Assembly (NCBI GenBank): GCA_031213475.1 | Contig: JARUPZ010000023.1 | Location: 9,070,157-9,134,156, forward strand | DNA length: 64,000 bases | DNA from: Nereocystis luetkeana | Taxonomy: Eukaryota > Sar > Phaeophyceae > Laminariales > Laminariaceae | Direction of reading: 5' to 3' | Shown here: positions 10,761 through 24,100 of the stretch, one piece after another | Layout: every line of letters starts with the position of its first letter | Position numbering within the stretch: position 1 is the stretch's first letter | The notes under the pieces: generated by a model | What the model saw: the letters and a program-made list of their open reading frames with translations, nothing else | Told to the model about the DNA's origin: nothing | The model's database searches: none | Program-made: the position numbers and the translations under genes

Positions 10761-11739
10761 TACCTGTATTGTGCCGCGGGCGTGCAGAACATACAGCAGA
10801 AGTTCCGGGTTACGGGTCATACCCGCGTAAATACAAGGGGGCGAAAAACAACAAATTAACTGTTGAAGATTGTATACCTGGTAGTTGCCGTTACCTCGCG
10901 CAGCAGGATACTATAGATAGGAGCCAGAGGGAGGGACTCCCTCTCTCCGTATCTAACGGTCGCACGCGTTTGCAGGTGCAAATAAACTTTTGGGAGCGTT
11001 CCCTCAGAGCATGAGGTTATTCACTGAATTACTAATGATTGATATTTCTTCCCCTGTTCGTGTGTGGATTGAGCTTGGCTTAGCGCACCGAAAGAACCAC
11101 CGGTTTTGACACCGACGGTGGCTATGGAGGCGCCTTATTTGCGGGCACCATCCTCCTCTGTTCGCGTCTTTATCCGTGTTGAGTTCATTGAGCTTGGTCG
11201 TGGTAAATGGTTGAATTGAAGCTCCCAGTGCCAAATGTCACTTGGACCGGGAAGGGTTGAAGCTTATCCCGCCGCCTCTCAAGACCGGGCAGCAAGACAG
11301 AAGTACCAGCATAACCAGCAACCACCACAGAACATGTGAGACGGATGAGGTAGGTACATGATTTGGCGCAATGCGCGACTTGACAATACCAAAGGCTCTA
11401 TTGGTGCAGAGAAAAAATCCCGAACTCTACGCGCACATGCCATGTTGTTTACGTACGGGATGGTGTTAAATGTAATGTTTTTATTTTGGAGAACGGAAAC
11501 CAAGGCAAAGTACTCGTAGCTTGTTGATGGCAGCAAGTTTATTGTTGTTTTGATCGCATTCCCACAGGGGTGAAGCCCCTCCTGCCCTTCCTGAGCATGA
11601 AGAAAAAATCAAAGGCCACACTGGTCGTAACTTGGACCGCTTTGCCGGGGACGACCGGTAGTATATCGAAGACATGCTACTACTCGTTGCTCCGAGCTTT
11701 GGCGTGCTGTGTGTTGTGCGGGTTGCAAGCCACGCCGAC

Positions 11740-11945
11740 TTCAACGCACCGGTGAAAGAAACGAAAGAGAGCCGCCTGCCAAACCGCTTAAAAAACAACA
11801 CAAAAAACGACTTATTTTACCGAGAAAACAAAAAGTGTGGCGCGATAAGCAAGCACGCAAAGAAACCAAAGAGCGCGAAGAAAGCAAAGACCGTAGAGGC
11901 GACGATTATTTGTCGTAGACACTCTGAGAGCGAAGCAGGCCGTTC
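11740..11945. repeat. Dispersed repeat, copy 2
   Basis: This matches 9800-10015 in the same orientation, sharing AAGTGTGGC, AGCAAGCACGCAAAGAAA and the end AGGCGACGATT/AGAAGCGAC. The two copies are about 1.9 kb apart. Confidence 0.55.
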
Positions 11946-12149
11946 AATCAAGTGAAAGAAAGACAAATACAAACGCAAGTATCTCTATGTATAATAACAT
12001 GATGCAGCAGCAATGCTGTTGTTGCTGTGTGGTACTGCTGTGCGAGTACGTTGTATTACTCGTAGATGACACAGCAGTAACGTATCTGAGCTTGATCCCT
12101 GAATCGGATATCATCTCTCTTGTGTGTGGTACTACCGCAATATCAGTAC

Positions 12150-12176
12150 ATTAGTAGTAGTAGTAGTAGTAGTAAC

Positions 12177-12231
<55 letters not shown>

Positions 12232-12285
12232 TATTGGAGCCTTCTGTATCAGTACAGTAGTAGTAGTAGTAGTAGTAATGTATTG
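12150..12285. repeat. (TAG)n microsatellites
   Basis: Two long runs of TAG/AGT triplets are separated by a duplicated unit containing TGTATTGGAGCCTTCTGT. On the minus strand they translate as runs of Tyr or Leu, which I reject as coding. Confidence 0.9.
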
Positions 12286-13726
12286 GAGCCTTCTGTCTTG
12301 TGACCGACCAAACACAACTGTTTTTACAGCGAAACGTATTTTGCAGCGCCGACGAGACAACAGCGACAATTTCTACCACCGTCTACCATCCAGCAAAGCA
12401 CACAAGTTGACGACATATACAAATACTCTGACACATGAGTTCCTACCGACAGCTCTATGATCTTGATACTACCATCATGTATAGCTCTCATCTGGTTGTT
12501 ATGCCGTCTTCCCGCTTGGGCCTACTTCAAGGTGCCGGTGTTACCTGCTGGCACTTGTTCGCAACGGTGTTGTCAGCAACGAACAGCAGCATACGAAATA
12601 CATTCGTAGTGCAAAAAAGAAGAAAAGAAAACGCACACAGGTAGCACCCTCCCCCTATAAACACGACCTCTCCTGGATCTGGATCGGGGACTGTCTGGCT
12701 GAAAGTAGAAATGCTGTGCGTTGAAACACTCGACATCTATTAATAATATACTGTGCCATACCTGGTAAATCGATGTGTTTCTATGTGTGCGCGTAGACAC
12801 TTGACACCGGATCAGTTTTTTGTGTATAAACAACAAAACGAGCATTCGTCCCCGGGACGCGATGCGAGCACGGCCGAGGCCGCCCCTGGCCGTGTCCGGA
12901 GGGGCGAGCAAGGAAACGCACGTCCAGCAAACAGTGCTCTGAGAAGTGGACCTCATCTCAAGCTGGAGTAGCTCGGTTACGGATCAAAACCTAGTACGAA
13001 ATCGGCTTTCAAACTGCTGAAAAGCCGACCTCTTACATGTTATATATACAAATACAAGGTTCTCCTTCGGGGTACAGTTAGCTTGAAATACCGGGTGTGT
13101 CGCAAGTTGAAAGGGGAAAACGCAGAACAAAGGCGTTCATCCTGTGCGTATGCGAGGTTCGCTGCGGGTATGATATACCGCTGCTGTTGGACTGTATTCT
13201 GGGCGGATGCTTCTAAAATTCAAAGGAAGTGTTCGGGAGATGAGCTCGAAGTGTGACTGCTGTTGTATGCGAGGAAGACCGACGTGCGAGCTGGCCAGGC
13301 GACCACACTCGAGATACGAGGTGGTCAGGCGACCAGGCGAGGTGCCAACTGATACACATACACAACACATAACATGCGAAAGTCCTGGTGCTTTTCTTTT
13401 TATTTGTGTGGGTTTCCATCGTCCTGCTTGGCTCTAGCTCGGCGGAACGCCTCCCCGCGATTACTTGCCGTATTTCGCGAATTTGTACGCCCGGAGTACG
13501 AGCCACGGAGCCCGGCCGGGACCCGCACTTGCGCCGTGGTAAACACGCGCCCCCCCTGCGTGCTCCGCGGGCGAGATAACGAGAAACGACCCCCGGCCGG
13601 AAGAAAAAAAAACGCCGGTGTGCAAAAAAATAGTTTCATAGATGTAGACATGAAGGCGTTCCAGTTAATTCGCGAGGGTTAGGAAATCAATCGCTAATCT
13701 CGGAAGTTCTGCCTATCGTCTAGGCC

Positions 13727-14080
13727 TAAGACCGGGACTCGTCCGCCTCCGGTTTCGGACCCTCGCCCTCGCTTCTCGTCCGCTTTCTTGGCGGGTCGCG
13801 TTCATCGGTCTCCGCCGGGCCTATTCCCGCACGCGCAATCTCGGAGTCTCGCGCCGCCGCCGAGCGCAGCGACCCTGATCTGCGCTCGTTTGGGCGGATC
13901 TTTGCTGAGAGGGCGAGACATCGATGTTCTACTTGTTTTTCTTCTGGAGAGTTGGTTCGTCACTTGCTGTGCTGCGATCTCCGCTTTGCCGCCAAGGTTC
14001 GGAATCTCCACGATCTTTCGGCCTCTTGGTCGCCGCCGCTTTCTCTGGACTATCTCCCTGGGCGGACCCGCCTTTAGCCT
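13727..14080 (+). other. GC-rich open frame of unknown nature
   Basis: One plus-strand frame stays open for about 117 codons between a TAA and a TAG, with no ATG. It is GC-rich compared with its flanks and reads into segments such as HLLCCDLRFAAKVRNLHDLS. No acceptor or donor pair stands out and I do not recognise a family. It might be an exon or a decayed LINE-type fragment; chance is also possible. Confidence 0.2.
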
Positions 14081-15192
14081 CTGTGACGCCCTCCGCCTTG
14101 CCTCGTTGGGATACGAGTACATGCGAGTACGGTGCCACAGCAGCAAGCATCAGCAGTATTTGTACAAATAAAAAACTCGGGTACAATAGCTTTGTTTTCG
14201 CGGATTATTTATAGTATTACAGTGCTGTAGTAAATCAGACTGACTTATGTACCCCCCCCCCCCCCTCCCCGGAACTTTCGTCAATGGCTTGGCAGGGCTC
14301 ATAGAACGCGTGTGCAAGCAATCTTATCCAATCTCTGAAAAACGGCGTGGACATTCGTTTTTTGTTTTGCGATAAAAGTGCTAAAAATAAGCCGTTGCCT
14401 TGTGATTTCTTAGTTTCAGTATATTGTCAACTTTTGACGCTAGATATAACTTGGGATTGATTCTACGGGGTCAGTTCTCCGAATATTTGCGCAGATTTGT
14501 ACAGACACGCCCTGGGAGTACCTAGAACCGGTTCGTTGAGAAAAAAGAAAGAAAGAAAAATATTTCTTCCTACGGAATCGCCTGACTAATGTTGACACTT
14601 TTGAAGGCCTGTGGTTGTTAGGGACACGGTTTCGCCTCTAGCGCCAGGCCTAGGGCCTCAACAAAAAAAAACGGGCTATGTCTTCCGCTGATCATTTCGG
14701 TCGGTATGGTACCAAAATGGTGTCATTCAAGTAGCTTCGCATGCGGCATTCGTGGCGGATGCACTTCGGGTTTTACGCTCGGACCAGCCTGTACTGGATA
14801 CGTGATATCCAGCAGAGCATACCGCATATCTACTCTAATGAAATAAAATAAATCGTCTGGCGCGAAAAAAACAAAACGGTACCAGATTGGCAGGGTTTAA
14901 TGGAACATGTGCTCCAAATTTTAGAGGGTCTTATCTCCAAAACAGGGCGTGGACAATGGATGCTTACTGCATGTGGGACGGTATACTTGAACCTCGCACT
15001 GGCTGTATAAGTAGTACTGGTAGTAGTGTGTACCAGGTATGCGTGTACGCATACTTCGCAGCATTATGGTGCCACGATATTAGCCCCTCGATGAACAGCA
15101 TGGATGCACGAGATGGATGCTGTTGTCGCGGTTTGCATGCTTTTTTGTTATACTTTTGTATATAAAAACTATGTGAATGAAATGTTGAACGG

Positions 15193-18100
15193 ATGCCGGC
15201 AACTTTTACACAGGGGAACGTGTGCGCCTGTGAAATGCGTCGGAGAAGGAGCGAGTGCTGCCGGCCAGGCGACAGCACAACGCCGAGGACAAAATGCGGC
15301 GCGAAAAGAGCTTTCCTGGTGACCGCGGTCGTAGCCGTGGTTGTCCTGACGGTGGCAAATCTGTCCATCATGTAAGTAAAGCTCACTATGTACCAGGTAC
15401 CAAGCGATAACGAATGTATTTTTTTGTCAAACATCGTACACAGTGCTTTTCGCCCCCCCCCCCCCCCCCCCAAGGACACAGCATTGGCCAGTCTGAGGAC
15501 TGAGGATGCGGTGAAGAAAGACGTGTTGCTTTTATACGAGAGCTCAGAAGAGCTCGGACTTGCCAGCTCGCCATCTCAAAAGTCCGAGCGTGCCCCCGCT
15601 ACCCTAGGAGTGGTGTATCGTAAAGTGCTCGGAAATAATCCGCAAAGCGAAGTAAACGAACCTGCAGCGCAACTATCAATTCCGGGGAGCAGTCGGTGCT
15701 ACGGTATTTTTTCCGTCAACCGTTCGGTTCCACTAAGCGAAAATAGGTGGCCCGCGATCAAGTCTCACCCAATGCCGATTCGATTCCTTTGGCTTTCGAT
15801 TTTGCAACCTGATCAAATTTGCGTTTGTTGTGCGAGATAATTAGGGTGTTTCAGTTCACATTCCGGGGTTGCAAGTTTTTGCCTATTATGGGTAGATATC
15901 GCAAGCAACGCGGCATTCTTTTTGCTTGTGTTATATCGCCTGAATGGAAAGGCGAAATGGTTTGTACAGCACGGGACGGTGCTGATAGACCTGCAGGGCA
16001 CGCGACCTAGCAGTAGTGCTGCTGCCATTAGCTGGCCAGCAGTTGAGTTGCTCGGCCAGCTATTCCGTGACTTGTTCCGGCCACCCGCCCGCCGTTTTTC
16101 TTTCGATGGTGAGCGGTGAAGACATCTACGAAGATGGTAGGTGCTGTTCTCGGTTGTTGTGGTGTAAAACGTATTTCGTACATTACAGCAACATATATCG
16201 CCAAAATGCGCGACATGCGATTTTTCTAGGTGCAAAAAAAAAAATGGGTGGGGGACTATTAATAATTATTCCACATGTCGAGGACATGAAATTTATCCGG
16301 GTGTACTACAGATATCGTACTTTGTACAACAACATTTATTTATCGATACGTACTTTTTAAATTCATTTTTTCCAGTGCTATCTCTCTCTTATCCCAAGCC
16401 ACAGAGAACGATATCTGGTGATGAAACACGAATGTATTTCTAAATATTTTGGTATCGTGTATCGTGTATCGTGTGTTTGGATGTGTGTTGTGTTGTGACT
16501 TACGAAGGGGGTTGGGTATAGCGGGAATCCTTTTTTTTGTCTTGTTTCGGGTAATGCTACTGTACTGCTGTGCACTACCAGGTATAGTGTAGCAGTCCAT
16601 TCCTTGCTGTGTCCAGGGATGACAAATTCGATATGCACTTATCCGCTTTCTCCGAACTCTCTCCCCCCTAAACGCACTCCCGCCCTCGTTCAGCAGGGGC
16701 AGCAACTTTCTAGACGGGGGATTCCTGAGGGTATTTAGCAGATGGAGACGAGGTACGACATACATATCATACCACCAAAGAAGATGCTACGAAAAAAGAC
16801 CGGTAAACTTTGGGGGCCGTCGTGTGCGTTTGTCCTGACCGTTTTAGGACTGCAGCCGGTCGCCCCGATGGCGCAGTGGTACGCTACCCTCGAAAACTCC
16901 TATTACGGGGGACCATAGTTAATAGGACCTATGGTATACATAAAAACCTATTTATTACTAACAATATTTGGTCCTATTAACTATGGTCCCCTGTAATAGA
17001 GTTGAGTCCGTGAGTTCAAATCCCGCCGTGGTGACATTTTTTTTATTCTCAAGAATAAGAAACAAGGGGTTAGCTGCTGAGAGCGCGCAGCGTGGGTAGG
17101 CGCACTTCAATTCGACGCCAGTCGACTAGGGAAGAAAGGGCTGAAGTTTTTTCGCGCGATAAAAATGAAGGCACGAAGCGTAGGGGGGAGGGGGGGGAAG
17201 AGAGCCTGCTCTGTGACCTCAGGTCTGAGTTGCGACCAGGAAGGAAAGAGAAAAGAGAGGCGAAGATAACAAGTGGGAAGAAGAAGGGAAAAAATACCCG
17301 TTTTGGGGGACAGACTGCTTGAAAGTTGAGTGGTTTGTTTTCCCAAAACGAGGCTGCAGTCCTAGAAGGGTTGACAGCTCAATTTTATTTGCGAGGGGGC
17401 AGGGGTCAAACCGCGGTGTCCTATAAGTGGATACTCCGTTTACCGCCATGGCATATATATGAAGCAGGGGTCAAACCGCGATGTCCTATTATTAATAGTA
17501 GATACTCCCTTTACCGCCTTGGCATATATATGACGCAGAGAGGTTGATACGAACTCTCGTCGACAGCGTTTGTGCCCAGCACATACATACGTCCCACCCT
17601 TGGCTCCTGCTGTTGCTGCTGTAGTTGGCGTTGTTGGTGTTGGGTGTTTCGGTTGTTGTTCATGTTCACGTTGTTGCTGTTGATGCTGCTCCCGCTGCTG
17701 TTGCGTTTGGGCAGGTCCCGGCGGGGGGCAGCAAGATGCGACCGTCGACTACCCTTGCCCCTACGCGATCCACACGGAGAAAGAGGCGTTAGCCAGGGGC
17801 CAGAACGTCTCCATCCCCGGGAACGTCGTCACGGTAGAGAACCTGGGATTTGGCCGTACTGGCAATCGCTTCAGGATCGCGTATCGAAACCTGGCTCTTG
17901 GCTACTGCTGCAAGTCGAAGCTGGTGGGTCCTTCAGAAAGTATCATCAACGTCGATACATGCCACGATGGGGATGCACCTCATATCCTCTAGCGGCTCCT
18001 ATCAACCCTTTCAGTACTACAGTCCCGTTTTGGAGATAAACAACCTACAATTTGAGTGTTTTCTCCCCCAACTCGGGACTGCAGTCCTAAAAGGGTTGAT

Positions 18101-21100
18101 GAGCTCTCTGCAAACCACCCGAAAACGGCTTTTACGAAACGGAAAAGCTCAGCCTGAAGATGAGTCCCCTGTGCCCTATGCACGAAGTTTCTATCGAAAA
18201 GTATTGTCAAAACAAACTTACTTGCGGTGGTTCCTCGGTCAGAGATGGTTCGGCGAAAGAAAGTTTTGCCATACCCCTATCGCGGCTCGCGTCCGTTCGC
18301 ATATGTACATGCCTTGGAAGGCTTTCTATGCGGTGTTTGCTTTCATTGCGGGCGAACGACAGGGGAGAAAAAAAAGAGGCTACTGTCTTAGTGTTACTAC
18401 ACAGTACTGTACTGCTGTGCTGTACTGTACTACTACTACCACTACAATAGTGACCCACTTCGCGTCGACCGCTGATGATAGTTTACCACTGCTAAAATTG
18501 TTTCCTCGTCGCATTCCGTGTAAATTTTCCCCCATCAAGGGGTTGCGGTTTGACAAGCGGTTTGTCTGAATGAACCCTTTTGCTACTGCGAACGCTGTAC
18601 GCATCGGAGAGACCATCAATTCCCACTGCATGGTCTGAACAGTAGATCTTCCACGGCGGATGCTGTAGGTTACTGATCTGCATGATCTACAACAGCTTAT
18701 GCGGCCGGGCGCGAGCCATACATACACTTTTGCAAGATATACAGCAGGACATGGGATGTTTCCTGGATTGGATATGTGCTAAGTATGTAGATTCTTCGCA
18801 GCGCCTCAGAAAGGCCGGTTGGGGCGTGGATCATCGAGAGCATGATCCGTCCGGCGGCTGGAGTGTCACATACTGTCTGACTCTTGACCTCAGGTGGATT
18901 GGCTCCAAAACATGAGGGCGGTCCAAAAATGTTTTCCAGTTCCTGGTGTACGTACCGCCCTGTCCCGAAACACAAGGACCAATCGGACTGACTATTTCGG
19001 GGGACCACATTGAATAGGACCTACGGTACACTCAAAAACCTACGTATTTCGCTATTTTTTTCCAACAATATTCGTTCCTATTTGCCATGGTGCCCCGTAA
19101 TATTAGTTTAGAAACGGCCCTTTTAGTCTGGAGCGGTAGTGCCGTTTTTTTTATTGACGGAAGGCTTTTGACGGTTTTGATTTTTTTTCCCCCGCTGACT
19201 TTGTCGTAGCGCTCTTGTATTGTACTATAGCAACCAAGAGGTTTCGCTGAACTGGTAACGCTCTCGTAATGACGTTACCGTGCTCGTACGATTTGAGACG
19301 CACCTACCTTGTTGTGGTGCTCTCGAGTGGCTTGGTCGGTAGCGGCCTCTCCAAAGGCTACGCACGAATTGGTTTCGTAGGTAGTAATAGTAGTGCAGCG
19401 TGTGGCTGTCAGCCTATAGCCCGAGCAATACTGGCATGAAATACAGGTGCAATGGGGTGGGTAAGTGTTGCCTAATGAATCCAATGACATCCGTCGTTTT
19501 TGGTGGTCGGGAGGGCGATCGATTGCTGGACGCGTGTTTGTACCCCTATTTGTGAGGAGTTTGGCCAGAAGTCAGGCTGTCTGTTCGGAGCAACGTTTTC
19601 TGACGCAAAGGTGTGTCTTGTGTTTCGGGACACGATCCTTTGTTCGCGTTGATTGCCGACCATTTTGCTGGGAAGCCGCCGCCCAATTTACCACTCTACG
19701 AGCTCAGGACGTGTATACGCAAGACGTAAACTTCACAGCTGTGCCAGACAGCAGTTGGTACGTTTTCACGAACCAGAGAGAGTAGGGGCTGGATGATCGT
19801 TTGTTAGTTAGGCCGCGCCCGCTGGTGCACCAGGGTAACCGGTATCTCTATTGAAACCTTTTTGTGACCCCAAAAAATAGCGGCCTGCTGTAGAAGACAT
19901 GGGAAAGCGTGCCCTTGTCAGCCGTCTACTGTATGTAGCGTGAGAACGCAGCAAGGCAACATGGCGTGTAGTATCGCGATACACACTTGCCGCGAAGCGG
20001 ACTCCTTGGATACGACAGCAGTGGCAACTACCAGGTATCCCCCCCTATTAACCCAGCAGGTCGCGTTGGCTCGTAAGGTTGGTTGACGCCGTGTTCGGCG
20101 CATTTGGCTTTCCGTCGGCGTTTTTGAGTTTCCCCTCTAAAGTGCGAAGAGGGCTGTATGTGTAATAACGCGATCGAGTTTCTCCTGGGTGGTACACATT
20201 TTACATTCGCTTGTTTTTCCGGTGTCGGCTAAGTCAGGTTGGGTGTTGCTATGTTCGGCAGACGTCGTTTCCATCAACCTTGAGTCTCCCCTCTTGAGCC
20301 CCCATAGGGTTGTATAACCCGATCGGCTTTTCTCACGGGGGGGGTTACATGTCTCCTGTTGTCCTGCCCGCGTTGATTCCGTGAGGTTTATGTTGCACAC
20401 GTAGTCGCCAACTTGTGCTCCCCTCCGAAGTCCCCAAGAGGTGTATTAAACCACGATGAAACCCGATCGGGCTCCCACGTGGGGGGCACACTTTTGCTTG
20501 TATCTGCCGTCGCGTGAAGGTTGTGCTTCCTCCCAAGGACGACGTCGTCGCACCGGAGATCTTCGGCCAAGGGACCCCCGGGCCCCGGTGGTTCGAATTC
20601 TCCAGCGCCCCGGACGTGAAGGGCTTCGACTCGAGCACGTGCGTGTCGGACATTACCTGGGGAGGCAAGAGCGCGTTCCGGATGGAGGAACGTGAGATAT
20701 ACAGGAGCGGCGGCCGCTTAGGATTTTGTTGTGTGTTCGTACACGGCATGAGCACTCCGATACGGAGACGATAATATTTATATCTACCGTACTATTGTAT
20801 GAAAAATTCCAGTTGTAATTGTTGCTGTTGTTGTTGTTGTTTCTGCCTACAATATACCTGGTACTGATTTTTTTACGGAAACATATGTTTTTCCATGTTT
20901 TTTTTTCTGTGCGGTCTAATCGTTTTTTTAAACCCCCTGGGGACCGGGGTTTGTACAATTACAAGGATCGAAACTTTGAGAAACGCGGCCTCACTATGTA
21001 ACCCTTCAGGGTAACGAGCGATCTGCATGTACGACGAGTATATACAGTAGCGTCATTCTGCGAATGTGTGACACTCTGTTCCTTGCAGTACAGTAGGAAG

Positions 21101-24100
21101 GTAGTTCCGGTTCTCGGAATGTATCATCCCCTGTTTTTCCGGTCTCTTACTTGACCCTTTTGGGACTGCAGTCCCGTTTCGGAAACAAACTACTCCGAAT
21201 TTGACCGGGTTGTCCCCAAAACGAGACTGCAGTCCTAAAAGGGTTAATCTGGGTGCCCAAAAGGGTGAGTTAACCCCCTTGGGACTTCAGAGGGAAAAAC
21301 TGTCCGCTTTTTTTTGTTACGGCTATAGCAACGGCCACTGCGTGTTTGGGGAGTGACACAGATTGATCTCCGAGTTACAATGGTTGATTGCAAGCAGTCG
21401 TTCGGCACGGGCGCGGCGTGATCGTGCCGGTACTGCTGGGCGCTCGCGCCGCTTGCTCGTGGATGGTTGTCTACACGAAAGTTAGCGCCGTTTTAGTATC
21501 TTTACGCGTCGGGGTCACAAAGGGATCAAAAGTGAAATAAATGGCCCTACTTTACCTTCAAGTCGTTGAACCCCAAAACGCGGCGGGCTGTTAATTCTAC
21601 AGGGGTTAGGGGCGTAGCAAAATATCGAAATATGTGAGTGATGGGGCGTGGTATGCTCTCTCAGGCGCTGATTTGTCGTCGACGGCTGTAGAATAGACCT
21701 TGACCCTGCGTTGACATATTGGCTGAAATTATTGTGATGCACTTAATTTAATCCCTATAGGCCTAACTGACCCCGTGAATCTCCAAGAATGTTCTCGGAA
21801 AGAGATGGTGTGGTGTTTGTTTATACCGCTGCAGTCGAACGTGTCCTCTTATCACCACGGAGTCCGCCGCTATGTCGTAAAGAAAAGGAAAATAATACAC
21901 GCAGGAGCCGTACCTGAGTTGGCGCAGACTCCACACACACACCACACAGGAGTAAGCCGTGCCTCGATGTCACAGGCTGCACCAACACATATAAATCGGG
22001 CAATACCGTTGCATCACGTCCCCGGGTCGTATCGTGTTACAGTAGAATATCCGACTAACCCCGGAGGGCAAGCCAAGCACAAACCGACACCCATCCAAGG
22101 AACACCTCAGAGCAATGATGCCTCGTCACACGCTATAAACCCCAAATATTCGTAGACCAGTATCGATCACCACAGTATCGTAGAGAGCTCCCTTGATCAG
22201 TGCGAGATACGACAGGCCCCGAACAACTTACCACTGATTGTCAAGCTAAACGGCACATCCCAAATTCCTAAATAATACCAGGTAGGACGGCAATCCCACA
22301 TTTCATCACAAATTAATTGCCAAGGTAAAACGGCAACCCTGACCAACGAACGAGAGCATGCTGGTCAAACATTCATATAAAACCAATAACACCGTCTGCA
22401 CATAGATATCATATCGCCCGATAAAATCGGCCGCCTGTTGCTTACCAGGTACTCTGTAAGAACGGAACAACAGCACGTCTTTGACATGGACCAGCTAAAA
22501 TCGAATTACAGCGGCCCCTCTGCCAGATACTCCCACGGAAGTACGCTAAAGGCAGCAACCTAGTGCATCTGAATTACGAAGCACTGTGGATGCTAGTGAT
22601 CGGGTGCCCTCTACTTAACCAACCCCCAACGTGCACGACACGATTCATCAAGACCATCGGTATACCCTATACCCACCTGGCGTAATCATCTAATTCAAAG
22701 TCACACCGTGGGTACATCCCAATACTTTCTTCAACCCCATAGAAACTTCCCCGTTCCAACCATTCTACACCCCAAAATACCCGCGAAAATGAACAGATGA
22801 ATGAAACCACCACACGTTCATTATGAAGTCACGGTCAAAGCGAAACGTTTCCGCGTGTAACGGTTTGAGGAGAAAGTCGGCTTGCTGCTCTGCCGACCGT
22901 ATGCGGTTAATCTCAAACTCCCTGTTAGTCACGCGCTCCAGACATCTGCTGAATAGATAAAAAACAACACAAGGACCAGCGCATGTAATTCCTCCACAGA
23001 GACAAACCTCCAGTGTAGCCTTCTGTGCGTAGTCCGCATCCACGCATGATATAACTCCAACTGAACTCCACTGCCTGCTATGGAAAATATCACCCGGGTT
23101 ACGGAGAACAGCCAGTATCCCCCCCTTGCTCGGTAGATGACAAAACGTTCATCGCATGATTGATAGTAGAATGCCGCTATACCATTTTGGATTTTTATCC
23201 CCAAGTCCTGTGAACCATAAAATGAAGAAACATAACCAAGGCCAAACGCGCGCACCAGAAACAACGGTCTGTAATAAATAGCACAGTTCTAGACAACAAA
23301 ACGAACAGAACGTCGTCATGCGTGCACTCAGGTACAAGACTGCTCCACCCAGCACTAGAAATCCAATTTTTGCCCTCGATGCACCTGGCAAAATATGGTA
23401 CCTGCCATAACCGATATTATACGTAGCATGGTACTGTTGATGCTGCTGTTAGTATGCTGATGTCGTGCTATAGCAGTACTAGTCGTGTACCAAATCAAAT
23501 TGCCAAGTATCAGGTACAGTACCAGTAGACATGTCACTATACTTGCATATCTCATCCTCTAACAAATGTAGAGCTCTTACCTCGCATCACACGTCCTGCC
23601 AACGTGTATCGGTGGCCGTATGCTCTGCTGTATATATTGCGTTGTCTATGAGCACAAGAGATGGCGAACCCTGCGTCCTCCACCGATTACTTTCAATGAA
23701 ACCGCAAACAATTCCGTCTCTCTTCATGTCCGACTACTACGACCCCAACCGCACCGCTCTCCCCGCTGCCTCGTTTCCTGCTCCTCACCCCGCGGATGCG
23801 AAGTTTATCTCACGCCGCGACTCCTTTGTGAACTGTCGCCGCGGCACGGACTACATCGCAAACCCGTCTAGTGGGGGAGAGGTTTGACTCGTTGAGCAAG
23901 GGGTGTATCGGTCGGGTAGCTTCAGCGTCAGAAACCAACTCAAATCGTTGGAACACGAATCACAACATGATGCACTGCTGTTAGACGCTGCTGTCGACCT
24001 CGCGGCCCGCCGTCACGTCGTAAAGAAAAGAACACACGCAGGAGCCGTGCCCGAGTTGTCATTGGCTCCAGTGTGTGTTATTTTTCGTCCTTACGTCATA

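Noticed and set aside
12143-12379. Poly-Tyr/poly-Leu proteins
   Set aside because: They are translations of the TAG microsatellite.
17572-18039. Leu-rich ORF as the membrane anchor of the glycosyltransferase-like gene
   Set aside because: It is out of frame with the conserved exon at 17732-17923 and is explained by a TTG/CTG tract before the acceptor; exon 1 at 15193-15371 gives a better anchor.
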